DNA from: Solirubrobacter pauli
GTDB taxonomy: Bacteria > Actinomycetota > Thermoleophilia > Solirubrobacterales > Solirubrobacteraceae
DNA: 64,000 nucleotides
Assembly: GCF_003633755.1 (NCBI RefSeq)
Contig: NZ_RBIL01000001.1
Coordinates: forward strand, 1,845,426-1,909,425
Direction: 5' to 3'
The notes below the pieces were generated by a model, which saw only the letters and a list, made by a program, of their open reading frames with translations, did no database searches and was not told the origin of the DNA. Position 1 is the first letter of the stretch, and every line of letters begins with the position of its first letter. A program made the position numbers and the translations under genes. Shown here one piece after another: positions 34,802 through 42,764 of this stretch.

Positions 34802-35100
34802 TGGATCTGATCTGGTACCTGATCGTCTCGGCGCTGATCTTCTGCATCGGCGCCGGAGGCGTTTTGACACGCCGCAACCCGCTCGTGGTCCTGCTGTGCC
34901 TCGAGCTGATGCTGAACGCCGCGAACCTGGCGCTGGTCGCGTTCGCGCGCGCGCACGGGGACATGGGCGGGCAGATCTTCGCGCTGATGGTGATGGTCGT
35001 CGCGGCTTGCGAGGTCGCGGTCGGCCTCGGCCTCGTCGTCGCCATCTACCGGCGCCGACTGCCGATCGACGTGGATGAGCTGCGGGAGCTTCAAGGATGA
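34801..35100 (+). CDS. nuoK: NADH-quinone oxidoreductase subunit K
   Basis: NuoK is a three-helix subunit with two buried glutamates in the proton path. The 99-residue product shows both: LCLELMLNAANLALVAFAR near residue 32 and VAACEVAVGLGLVVAIYRR near 68. Length and spacing are typical. The ATG overlaps the nuoJ stop by one base, and the stop overlaps nuoL as ATGA. Confidence 0.96.
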   Translation: MDLIWYLIVSALIFCIGAGGVLTRRNPLVVLLCLELMLNAANLALVAFARAHGDMGGQIFALMVMVVAACEVAVGLGLVVAIYRRRLPIDVDELRELQG

Positions 35101-37106
35101 GCGTGCAAACTCTTGGCTGGTTCGTGCTGCTGCTGCCCCTCGCGGGCGCGGCGCTGATCGCCCTCACCTTCAAGGCGCTGCCCCAGCGCGTCCACGGCCT
35201 GATCGGCATCGCCGCCATCGGCCTGGCGTTCGTCGCCGCCGTCCTGATGTTCTTCGCGCTGCAGGACCGCGGCGAGGAGGAGCGCCAGGTCGTCTCCGTC
35301 GCCTGGGACTACGCGAACACGATGGGCGTGGACGCCCAGCTCGCGATCCTCATCGACCCGCTGTCGGTCCTGATGTGCCTCGTGGTGACCGGCGTCTCGA
35401 CGCTGATCCACGTCTACTCGTTCTCGTACATGGGCGGGGACCGCGGCTACACGCGGTTCTTCTCCTACCTGAACTTCTTCGTGTTCAGCATGCTGCTGCT
35501 CGTCCTGGCGGCGAACTTCTTCCTGCTCATCGTGGGCTGGGCGTTCGTCGGCGCGGCGTCCTACATGCTGATCTCGTTCTGGTACCGCCGGACGACCGCC
35601 ACGAAGGCCGGCATCAAGGCCTTCGTCATCAACGTCGCCGGTGACGTCGGCCTCGTGCTCGGCGCCTACTTCATCTTCAAGGGCACCGGCACGCTCGACT
35701 TCCTCAAGAACTTCGAGCTCGTCGGCGAGGCGTTCACCGAGAACCAGCCGGAGCTGGTCGCGGGCTGCATCCTGCTGCTCGTCGGCGCCTTCGCCAAGTC
35801 GGCGCAGGTCCCGTTCCACACGTGGCTCCCGGACGCCATGGAGGGCCCGACGCCGGTCTCCTCCCTGATCCACGCGGCCACGATGGTCACCGCGGGCGTC
35901 TACCTGATCGCCCGCCTGCACCCGCTCTTCGAGCACGCGCCGGACGCCGCCATGGTCGGCTCCGTCGTCGGCTGCGCGACGCTCCTGATCGCCGCGACGA
36001 TCGGCCTGGTCGTGACCGACCTCAAGCGCGTCATCGCCTACTCGACGATGTCGCAGATCGGCTACATGATCATGGCCGTCTCCTCCGCGGTCTACGCGGC
36101 CGGCATGTTCCACCTGATGACGCACGCCTTCTTCAAGGCGCTGCTCTTCATGGCGGCCGGCTCGGTCATCTCCGCGATGGGCGGCAACCAGGACCTGGAC
36201 CGCATGGGCGGCTTCCGCAAGGTGATGCCGTTCACGTTCGCGTGCATGGTCATCGGCGGCCTCGCGCTCTCGGGCATCCCGCCCTTCTCGGGCTTCTTCT
36301 CCAAGGACGAGATCCTCGCCTACATGATGGATCGCGGCGGGGTCTACCTCGTGATGGCGATCCTCGGCTACGTCGGCGCGCTGATGACGGCCTTCTACAC
36401 GTTCCGGATGATCTTCCGGGCCTTCTTCGGCCCGATGTCCCCGGAGGCCGAGGAACTCTCGCACGGCCACCTCTACCACGCGCCCGAGCCGACCAACCCG
36501 GCCAACGGCGAGGTCGAGGACACCGAGGTCGGCTTCCCCGGGCCGGAGCACCACATCGCCGAGCGCGCGGGTGGCATGAAGATCGCGATGGGCGGCCTGG
36601 CCGTGCTGGCGATCGTCGGCGGCTTCCTGCAGATCCCGGGCGTCACGTCCGAGCTGCACCACTTCCTGGAGCCGACGTTCCACGACTCCGAGCTGTTCGA
36701 GACGATCGAGCCCTCGGCCACGGCCGAGTGGATCGGCCTGCTGGTGGGCGCGGTGATCGGCGCGGTCGGCATCTTCGCCGCGTGGACGATCTACGGCAAG
36801 GGCGGCAACGCCGCGAGCTTCCAGGCCCGCTTCCGCCCCATCCACAAGGTCTTCGTCAACAAGTGGTACTTCGATGAGGCGATCGACTTCTTGATCGTGC
36901 GCCCGGCGGCCTGGCTCGGCCGCTTCGCGAACAGCACGTTCGAGCGGATCTTCGTCAACGGTGCGCTGGTCGGCGGCTCCACGGGTGCGGTTCGCGCGCT
37001 CTCGGCCGCGGTGCGCGGCATCCAGTCCGGTTACCTGCGCTACTACGCGGCGCTGCTGCTCATCGGTTTCAGCGGCCTCGGCGCCTACTTCCTCATCTCC
37101 GCATGA
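35097..37106 (+). CDS. nuoL: NADH-quinone oxidoreductase subunit L
   Basis: NuoL is the distal antiporter-like proton-pumping subunit with a long lateral helix. The 669-residue product has IHVYSFSYMGGDRGYTRFFS near residue 105, the conserved lysine region FAKSAQVPFHTWLPDAMEGP near 228, and ATIGLVVTDLKRVIAYSTMS near 300. GGLALSGIPPFSGFFSKDEI lies near 382, and the C-terminal lateral helix region follows residue 560. The loop around residues 445-480 is rich in Glu and Pro. It overlaps nuoK and nuoM by 4 bp each. Confidence 0.96.
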   Translation: MSVQTLGWFVLLLPLAGAALIALTFKALPQRVHGLIGIAAIGLAFVAAVLMFFALQDRGEEERQVVSVAWDYANTMGVDAQLAILIDPLSVLMCLVVTGVSTLIHVYSFSYMGGDRGYTRFFSYLNFFVFSMLLLVLAANFFLLIVGWAFVGAASYMLISFWYRRTTATKAGIKAFVINVAGDVGLVLGAYFIFKGTGTLDFLKNFELVGEAFTENQPELVAGCILLLVGAFAKSAQVPFHTWLPDAMEGPTPVSSLIHAATMVTAGVYLIARLHPLFEHAPDAAMVGSVVGCATLLIAATIGLVVTDLKRVIAYSTMSQIGYMIMAVSSAVYAAGMFHLMTHAFFKALLFMAAGSVISAMGGNQDLDRMGGFRKVMPFTFACMVIGGLALSGIPPFSGFFSKDEILAYMMDRGGVYLVMAILGYVGALMTAFYTFRMIFRAFFGPMSPEAEELSHGHLYHAPEPTNPANGEVEDTEVGFPGPEHHIAERAGGMKIAMGGLAVLAIVGGFLQIPGVTSELHHFLEPTFHDSELFETIEPSATAEWIGLLVGAVIGAVGIFAAWTIYGKGGNAASFQARFRPIHKVFVNKWYFDEAIDFLIVRPAAWLGRFANSTFERIFVNGALVGGSTGAVRALSAAVRGIQSGYLRYYAALLLIGFSGLGAYFLISA

Positions 37107-38569
37107 CCATCCACCTGAGCATCCTCGTCTTCTTCCCGCTGCTCGCGGGCCTGCTCGCGGCGTTCTCGCCGGGTTCGCTGGCCCCGAAGATCCTGCTGAT
37201 CGGCACGGTCATCCCGCTCGTCTACACGATCTACATGATCACGGACTTCGACGCGGGCGCCGGTCTTCAGCACGTGACCGACGACGCGTGGATCACCGAG
37301 CTGGGCATCCGCTACAAGCTCGGCGTCGACGGCCTGAACCTGTGGCTGATCGCGCTGACCACGGTCGTCGCGTTCGCCTCGGCGGTCTGGCTGATCGTCC
37401 GTCCGCCGCTCGAGCGCGCCGGCCTCTTCTGCTTCCACTTCGCCCTCGGCGAGACCGCCGTGCTCGGCGCGTTCGTGGCGCAGGACCTGGCGCTGTTCGT
37501 CCTGTTCTTCGACCTGATGCTGGTGCCGTTCTACTTCCTCGTCGGCCAGTGGGGCACCGGGGACCGCGCGGCGGCCGCGCTGAAGATGGTCATCTACACG
37601 CTGGTCGGCTCGCTGCTCATGCTCGCCGCCGCGGTGGCCACGGCGGTCCTCTCGCCGACGGGCAACCTGACGTTCGTCCTCACGGACCTGCAGGCGAACC
37701 CGCTGCCGGAGTCCACGCAGAAGTGGCTCTTCGTCGCGTTCTCGCTCGCGTTCCTGATCAAGATGCCGGCGTTCCCCTTCCAGGGCTGGATGCCGGACGC
37801 CTACAAGTCGATGCCGCTACCGGCGCTGGCGTTCTTCTCCGGCGTGGTCTCCAAGGTCGCGGCCTACGGCTTCCTGAAGCTCGTGCTGCCGCTGTTCCCG
37901 GCCGCGACGAACGACTGGAACGTGATTCTGCTCGTGCTGGCCGTCGTCTCGATCCTCTACGGGTCGATCCAGGCCTTCACGCAGACCAACGCGCGCCTGA
38001 TCCTCGGCTACTCGTCGGTCGCGCAGCTCGGCTTCATCACGCTCGGCATCTTCGCGATCGACGCCGCCGGCCAGGGTGCCCAGGGCGCGCTGCTGCAGTC
38101 GATCAACCACGGCCTGGTCGTGGCGCCGCTGTTCTTCGTGATCGCGCTGCTCGCCGAGCGGGCGGGCGGCTCGGAGGACATCCGCGACTACGGCGGGATC
38201 GCGTTCCGCGCGCCGATCCTGGCCGCGCTGTTCCTGATCGTCGCGCTGGCGACGCTCGCGATGCCCGGCTCGGCGAACTTCGCGGGCGAGTTCCTGATCC
38301 TGCTCGGCGCCTTCTCCTCGGTGCAGGCGCTGGCCTTCCTGGCCTCGATCGGCGTGATCCTCGCGTCGGTCTACGCGCTGCGCATGTACATCCGGTCGAT
38401 GCACAACCGGGTGGGCGAGAAGGTCACCTCCTTCGAGATGAGCCTGCGCGACGGCTTGGTGCTCGTGCCTCTCGTGATCGCGATCATCGCGTTCGCGCTG
38501 TACCCGCAGCTCGCGCTGGACGCGGGTGAGGCCACGGTTAAGTCCACGGTGGAAGCGGTGCTGCGATGA
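37103..38569 (+). CDS. nuoM: NADH-quinone oxidoreductase subunit M
   Basis: NuoM is the second antiporter-like subunit. The 488-residue product has IRYKLGVDGLNLWLIALTTV near residue 72, FLVGQWGTGDRAAAALK, FLIKMPAFPFQGWMPDAYKS near 215 with the buried lysine, and TNARLILGYSSVAQLGFITL near 295. Fourteen or so helices are predicted by eye. The ATG and stop both lie in ATGA overlaps with nuoL and nuoN. Confidence 0.96.
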   Translation: MTIHLSILVFFPLLAGLLAAFSPGSLAPKILLIGTVIPLVYTIYMITDFDAGAGLQHVTDDAWITELGIRYKLGVDGLNLWLIALTTVVAFASAVWLIVRPPLERAGLFCFHFALGETAVLGAFVAQDLALFVLFFDLMLVPFYFLVGQWGTGDRAAAALKMVIYTLVGSLLMLAAAVATAVLSPTGNLTFVLTDLQANPLPESTQKWLFVAFSLAFLIKMPAFPFQGWMPDAYKSMPLPALAFFSGVVSKVAAYGFLKLVLPLFPAATNDWNVILLVLAVVSILYGSIQAFTQTNARLILGYSSVAQLGFITLGIFAIDAAGQGAQGALLQSINHGLVVAPLFFVIALLAERAGGSEDIRDYGGIAFRAPILAALFLIVALATLAMPGSANFAGEFLILLGAFSSVQALAFLASIGVILASVYALRMYIRSMHNRVGEKVTSFEMSLRDGLVLVPLVIAIIAFALYPQLALDAGEATVKSTVEAVLR

Positions 38570-40194
38570 ACGTCCTGTTGGCTCAGGCGTCGGCCCCCAA
38601 GGGCCCGCCGATCAACTGGGAGGCGCTCTCCCCCTTCATCGCGCTCGTCGCGGGCGCGTGCGTGGTCCTGCTCGTCGGGCTCGCGCGTGGCGCGTTCATC
38701 CGTCGCCAGGTCGTGCCGGTGCTGACGATCGTGACGCTCGCCGTCACGGCCGGCCTCGGCATCTGGCAGTGGGACGTCAACGAGGCGATCCTCGCGGACG
38801 CGCTCAAGGTGGACAACCTGACGCTCGCGCTGCTGATGATCTTCGTCGCCGGCGGCATCGCGGCGACGTTCCTCTCGTGGCGCTCGGTCGCGACGGCCGA
38901 AGCGGGCGAGGGCGAGTACTACGCGCTCATGCTCACGTCGATCCTCGGCATGCTCGTGCTGGTGGCGGCGAACGACATCGTCGTGCTGTTCATCGGCTTC
39001 GAGCTCCTGTCGATCCCGCTCTACGTGCTGTGCGCGACGCACATGCGCCGTGAGCAGTCGCTCGAGTCGGGCCTGAAGTACCTGATCATCGGCTCGGTCG
39101 GCTCGGCCACCCTCCTGTACGGCCTGGCGCTCCTCTACGGCGCCGCCGGCGGCACCAACTACGGCGACATCGCCGCCGCCGGCGCGGAGATGGCCGACGA
39201 CGTGCTGTTCCTGACGGGCATCGCGCTCGTCCTGGCCGGCCTGGCCTTCAAGGCCTCGGTCGCGCCGTTCCACCAGTGGACGCCGGACGTCTACGAGGGC
39301 GCGCCGACGCCGGTCACCGGCTTCATGGCCGTCGCGACCAAGGCCGCGGCCTTCGGCGTGATCCTGCGCCTCTTCAACGATGCGCTGATCGATGCCACCG
39401 TCACGTGGGCCCCGGCCTTCGCGACGCTGGCCGTGGTCACGATCATCGTCGGCAACGTCGGCGCGATCGGCCAGTCGTCCTTGAAGCGCATGCTGGCCTA
39501 CTCGTCGGTCGCGCAGGCGGGCTACATGATCGCCGGCGTGGTCGTCACGACCCAGCTCGGCGTGGCCGCCACGGTCTTCTACCTCGCGACCTACGTCGTC
39601 ATGAACCTGGGCGCGTTCGCCGTCATCACGGCGCGCGAGCGGGAGACCGGCCTCGGCGACGACATCTCCTCGCTCTACGGCCTCGGCCGCGAGCGGCCGC
39701 TGCTGGCGTGGCCGATGACGATCGCGATGCTCGCGCTGGCGGGCTTCCCGGTCACGGCCGGCTTCTTCGGCAAGATCTACCTGATCAACGCGGCCGTCGA
39801 CAACGGCTACGGCTGGCTCGCCGTGGTCATCGTCCTCGGCTCGGCCGTCTCCCTCGCCTACTACCTCCGCGTGGTCGCGGCGGTGTGGATGCGCGAGGCG
39901 CCCGCGACGTCCCTGTCGCTGTCGGCGCGGCCGATCATCGCCGGTGGCTCGCAGGAGGCCGACGACGAGGACCGCGCCGCCGGCATCGAGCCGGGCGCGG
40001 ACACCGGTCGCGTCGTCTCCGACGACTTCTCCGGCGAGCCGTCGGTCGTCGTCAGCGGTCCGCGGCTCTCGCAGCCCGAGGTCGTGTTCGTCGCCGTCGT
40101 CTGCTCGATCGTGACCGTCGCGTTCGGCATCTACCCCGAGCCGCTCTTCGACGTGGCCCGCGACGCGGGCGCCGCGTTCACCTCGCTCCTCTGA
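38566..40194 (+). CDS. nuoN: NADH-quinone oxidoreductase subunit N
   Basis: NuoN is the third antiporter-like subunit. The 542-residue product has FIGFELLSIPLYVLCATHMR near residue 143, FKASVAPFHQWTPDVYEGAP near 228, and SSLKRMLAYSSVAQAGYMIA near 304. Between the last two helices is a hydrophilic insertion of about 55 residues (around residues 455-510, acidic: GGSQEADDEDRAAGIEPGAD) that E. coli NuoN lacks. It ends the operon and is followed by a strong hairpin. Confidence 0.95.
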   Translation: MNVLLAQASAPKGPPINWEALSPFIALVAGACVVLLVGLARGAFIRRQVVPVLTIVTLAVTAGLGIWQWDVNEAILADALKVDNLTLALLMIFVAGGIAATFLSWRSVATAEAGEGEYYALMLTSILGMLVLVAANDIVVLFIGFELLSIPLYVLCATHMRREQSLESGLKYLIIGSVGSATLLYGLALLYGAAGGTNYGDIAAAGAEMADDVLFLTGIALVLAGLAFKASVAPFHQWTPDVYEGAPTPVTGFMAVATKAAAFGVILRLFNDALIDATVTWAPAFATLAVVTIIVGNVGAIGQSSLKRMLAYSSVAQAGYMIAGVVVTTQLGVAATVFYLATYVVMNLGAFAVITARERETGLGDDISSLYGLGRERPLLAWPMTIAMLALAGFPVTAGFFGKIYLINAAVDNGYGWLAVVIVLGSAVSLAYYLRVVAAVWMREAPATSLSLSARPIIAGGSQEADDEDRAAGIEPGADTGRVVSDDFSGEPSVVVSGPRLSQPEVVFVAVVCSIVTVAFGIYPEPLFDVARDAGAAFTSLL

Positions 40195-40223
40195 GCGTTC
40201 GCTGACAGACCGGCAGCGCCTCT

Positions 40224-40250
40224 CGCCCCCCGGCTGATCCCCGGGGGGCG
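40224..40250 (+). terminator. Terminator of the nuo operon
   Basis: CGCCCCCCGG, a seven-base loop CTGATCC and CCGGGGGGCG form a perfect 10-bp GC-rich stem 29 bp after the nuoN stop, followed by AACTTCTTCC. The stem strength and position make an intrinsic terminator likely, although the T-tract is weak. Confidence 0.8.
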
Positions 40251-40279
40251 AACTTCTTCCGGGCCGCCCTATCGGAGTC

Positions 40280-41458
40280 GTGCACACGCGACCCACCGCC
40301 GGCCAGGCCACCACCGAGTACGTCGCCGCGATCGCCCTCATCGCGGTCGTCCTCGCCCTCGCCGCGCCGGCGGTGGGCGCCCCGTCGATCGGGCGCGCCG
40401 TGGTCGCGCAGCTGGAGCGGGCGCTGTGCGTCGTCGGGCTCGACATCTGCGACGCGCAGATGGCCGCGGCGGCCGGTCTGGCGCCGTGCCCGCTGCGGAC
40501 GGACGTCACCGGCCACGAGGTCAGCGCGACCGCGTTCAGCATCGAGGTCGGGCACCGCTGGACCCTGACCGTCACCCCGAACTCGGACGGCACGGTGTCC
40601 GTCATGCGCACGGCGAGCGGCATGGGCGGTGTGTCGGCCGGGTTCGGCGGTGACGTGTCGCTCGGCCCCGTCGCGGTCGACCTCGGCGGCCAGGCCGGGG
40701 CTCGCGCCCGGATCCAGGGGGCGTACGGCTGGACGTTCCCTGACCAGGCCGCCGCGGACGAGTTCCTCGACTCGGCGCTGAAGGAGCTGCGCACCGACCG
40801 CTGGCCCCAAGCGTGGGTGTCGGTCGAGGGGTCGGGTGAGGTGTCGGCCATGGTCGGGGCCGCGCTCGGCGGGCCGGTCAAAGAGCGCCTCGACCTCGTC
40901 GGGCTGACCGGGTCGGGGCACGGCGCGATCGGCGCGCGGCTCGTCCACGACGGCAACGTCGTCACGGTCTACGGCCGGGTCGCCTCCGACGGCCCCGAGC
41001 TGTCACGGCCGCTGCTGCCGTCCATCGGTCGTGGCCGCGAGGAGTGGCTCGCGGAGTACACGTTCGGTCCGGACGGTCCGCGTGAGCTGGCGTTCCGGCA
41101 CGTCGTGCCGGGCGACCGGGACAGCGTCCAGACGGAGGTGGTGGCGCGGCTGGGTCTTCGCGACCCGGCGAACGCCGCCGTCGCGCGCCCGCTGCTCGAC
41201 GTCCGCTTCCCGTGGGGCGAGCGCGACCGGGCGCGGATCGCGGCAGTGGCCGACCGGATCGTCTCGCACGGCACGATCGAGCGCACCGTCTCCTCCGTCG
41301 CGGACGGGTCGCGGGGCATCTCCGGCTCGGTGCGGGGCGGCACGAAGTTCGGCGCGGCGTTCAAGCGGATCGCGGTGCACCGTTCGCTCGTCGAGGCGAG
41401 CGCGCGGGCCGGCGGGTTCGAGCGGCGGCGGCTCGACTGTCAGGCGCCGTCCAGGTGA
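40280..41458 (+). CDS. Secreted or surface protein with pilin-like N-terminus, unknown function
   Basis: The 392-residue product begins with a short basic leader, then GQATTEYVAAIALIAVVLAL, a Glu-containing hydrophobic helix like those of Flp pilins and TadE-type pseudopilins. Processing before such helices is normally by a prepilin peptidase. The remainder is soluble and rich in Gly, Val and Thr: a Cys-containing segment (ALCVVGLDICDAQMAAAAGL), a glycine-rich stretch (SGMGGVSAGFGGDVSLGPVA) and a long mixed domain to the C-terminus. I recognise no family for it. GTG 40280 is the likely start. It follows the nuo terminator and has no tad/flp genes near it. Its 3' end overlaps the glyoxalase-family gene by 19 bp. 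Confidence 0.65.
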   Translation: MHTRPTAGQATTEYVAAIALIAVVLALAAPAVGAPSIGRAVVAQLERALCVVGLDICDAQMAAAAGLAPCPLRTDVTGHEVSATAFSIEVGHRWTLTVTPNSDGTVSVMRTASGMGGVSAGFGGDVSLGPVAVDLGGQAGARARIQGAYGWTFPDQAAADEFLDSALKELRTDRWPQAWVSVEGSGEVSAMVGAALGGPVKERLDLVGLTGSGHGAIGARLVHDGNVVTVYGRVASDGPELSRPLLPSIGRGREEWLAEYTFGPDGPRELAFRHVVPGDRDSVQTEVVARLGLRDPANAAVARPLLDVRFPWGERDRARIAAVADRIVSHGTIERTVSSVADGSRGISGSVRGGTKFGAAFKRIAVHRSLVEASARAGGFERRRLDCQAPSR

Positions 41459-41843
41459 TGCGCGACGTCCCAGGTCCACAGCTCGACGACGTTGCGTCCG
41501 GGTCGTCGACGTAGGCCGCGCGGGAGTGCGGGCGGGTGGAGAACTCGTGCTCGCGGACGTCCAGGCCGGCGGCGCGGAGCTCGGACACCGCGTTGTCGTA
41601 ATCGCCGGGGAGGATGTGCATCGCGAAGTGCACGTGCACGCCGCCGCGGCCGCGCTCGAGGCCGACCTGGGGGCGCCACAGCCCGATCCGCGTGCGGTCG
41701 CCCGCCATCACCCACAGCGCTTCGCGGTCCGGCCAGCGGTCCACCACGGGCAGGCCGAGGATGCCGGAGTAGAACGCCTCGGCGGCGGCGAGGTCGACGA
41801 CTTCGAGGACGAGCTCGGATACACCGGTCACGGGGATGGCCAT
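41440..41843 (-). pseudogene. Glyoxalase/bleomycin-resistance (VOC) family protein with a C-terminal frameshift
   Basis: The N-terminal 110 residues are a good VOC domain (ELVLEVVDLAAAEAFYSGIL, GGVHVHFAMHILPGDYDNAV, STRPHSRAAYVDDPD). After VDDPD the frame changes to an unrelated Ser/Arg-rich tail that runs to 41361. The expected ending NVVELWTWDVAHHLDGA, with the metal-ligand Glu, lies in another frame and stops at 41440. Restoring one base (reading GGC where GC is present, near 41492-41498) repairs the gene. It may be a recent mutation or a sequencing error. VOC proteins act as metal-dependent lyases, dioxygenases or binding proteins; the role here is unknown. Confidence 0.7.
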
Positions 41844-41869
41844 GCGGCGGATTCTGCCGTGTAGGCCGC

Positions 41870-41875
41870 TAGGGT
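41870..41875 (+). promoter_or_regulatory. Candidate -10 element (TAGGGT) for the 41883 gene
   Basis: TAGGGT lies 7 nt before the GTG at 41883 with no Shine-Dalgarno sequence, fitting the leaderless pattern seen at 5327, 11011, 14846, 55659 and 63304. Confidence 0.45.
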
Positions 41876-41882
41876 CGCAGTC

Positions 41883-42251
41883 GTGAGCGTGAGCGACGAG
41901 ATCCTGGAGGCCGCGGCGCGGCGCTCGGAAGCGCTGGTCGCGCGCGACCCGGAGCTGCTTCGCGAGCTCCACCATCCGCACCTGCGCTGGACGACGCACC
42001 GCGGCGACGTCCGCGACCGCGAGGCGTACATCGCCGGCAACACCGAGGGCGAGCTCGTCTGGCGCGCCCAGCACCTCCTCGAGGCCGAGGTGCTCGCGGT
42101 CGGCGACACGGCCGTGCTCGTGGCCGTCGTCCACGACGAGTTCGAGCGCGCCGGCGAGCCCGGCGCGCTGGACATGCCGCTCACCCTCACCTGGGTGCGC
42201 GAGGAGGGCACGTGGCGCGTGCTCGCCGCGCACGCTGGGCCGCCGCGCTGA
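41883..42251 (+). CDS. NTF2-like (SnoaL/DUF4440-type) protein
   Basis: The 122-residue product has the cone-shaped NTF2-like pattern. An N-terminal helix is followed by LVARDPELLRELHHPHLRWT, then DREAYIAGNTEGELVWRAQH, and paired strands ending LTLTWVREEGTWRVLAAHAG. Members include isomerases, dehydratases and binding proteins, so no activity can be assigned. GTG start with TAGGGT 7 nt upstream. It overlaps the nuclease gene by 40 bp, an unusually long same-strand overlap, but both ends have support. Confidence 0.75.
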   Translation: MSVSDEILEAAARRSEALVARDPELLRELHHPHLRWTTHRGDVRDREAYIAGNTEGELVWRAQHLLEAEVLAVGDTAVLVAVVHDEFERAGEPGALDMPLTLTWVREEGTWRVLAAHAGPPR

Positions 42252-42721
42252 TCCTCGCCTGCGCCGGCTGCTCCGCCGCGCCGTCCGACGTCCGCCAGGG
42301 GCGCGTCGTCCGCGTCGTCGATGGCGACACGCTGAAGGTGCGCGTGGACGGGCGCGTCGAGACCGTGCGCGTGCTCGGGATCGACACGCCCGAGAGCAAG
42401 CGCCCCGGCGCGCCGGTCGAGTGCGGGTCACGGCGCGCGGGCACCGAGCTGCGGCGGCTCGTCGACGGGCGGGCGGTCGAGTTGCGCGGGGACGCGTCCC
42501 AGGACGCCGAGGACCGGTTCGGGCGGGTGCTCGCGTACGTGTCGGTCGAGGGCTCCGACGTCGGCGAGGCGATGGTGGCGGCAGGCTGGGCGCGGCCGTA
42601 CGTGTACCGGGGCGTGCCGTTCGCGCGGGTGGACGCGTACCGCGCGGCGGCGCGCGCGGCGCGCGGCCGGGGTGCCGGCGTCTACGGCACGTGTGGCGGG
42701 GACTTCCACCGGGCCGCGTGA
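42212..42721 (+). CDS. Thermonuclease-family (staphylococcal nuclease-like) lipoprotein
   Basis: The 169-residue product begins with a lipoprotein signal (RWAAALILACAGCSAA, lipobox LACAGC) and continues with an SNase-like OB fold. The pieces are GRVVRVVDGDTLKVRVDGRV, then VRVLGIDTPESKRPG with the first catalytic Asp/Arg region, AEDRFGRVLAYVSVEG with the Glu/Arg pair, and AAGWARPYVY. It is expected to cut nucleic acids at the cell surface with calcium. GTG 42212 is needed to include the signal peptide and places the start inside the preceding gene. Confidence 0.88.
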   Translation: MARARRARWAAALILACAGCSAAPSDVRQGRVVRVVDGDTLKVRVDGRVETVRVLGIDTPESKRPGAPVECGSRRAGTELRRLVDGRAVELRGDASQDAEDRFGRVLAYVSVEGSDVGEAMVAAGWARPYVYRGVPFARVDAYRAAARAARGRGAGVYGTCGGDFHRAA

Positions 42722-42742
42722 ACGGCACGCTCTTGTGCGGCA

Positions 42743-42760
42743 CCCCCGGTCGCGCGGGGG
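42743..42760. terminator. Hairpin between convergent nuclease and transglutaminase genes
   Basis: CCCCCG pairs with CGGGGG around a short loop (GTCGCG) in the 43-bp gap between two convergent stop codons. A bidirectional terminator is likely from the position, though there is no T-run. Confidence 0.45.
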
Positions 42761-42764
42761 AGGC

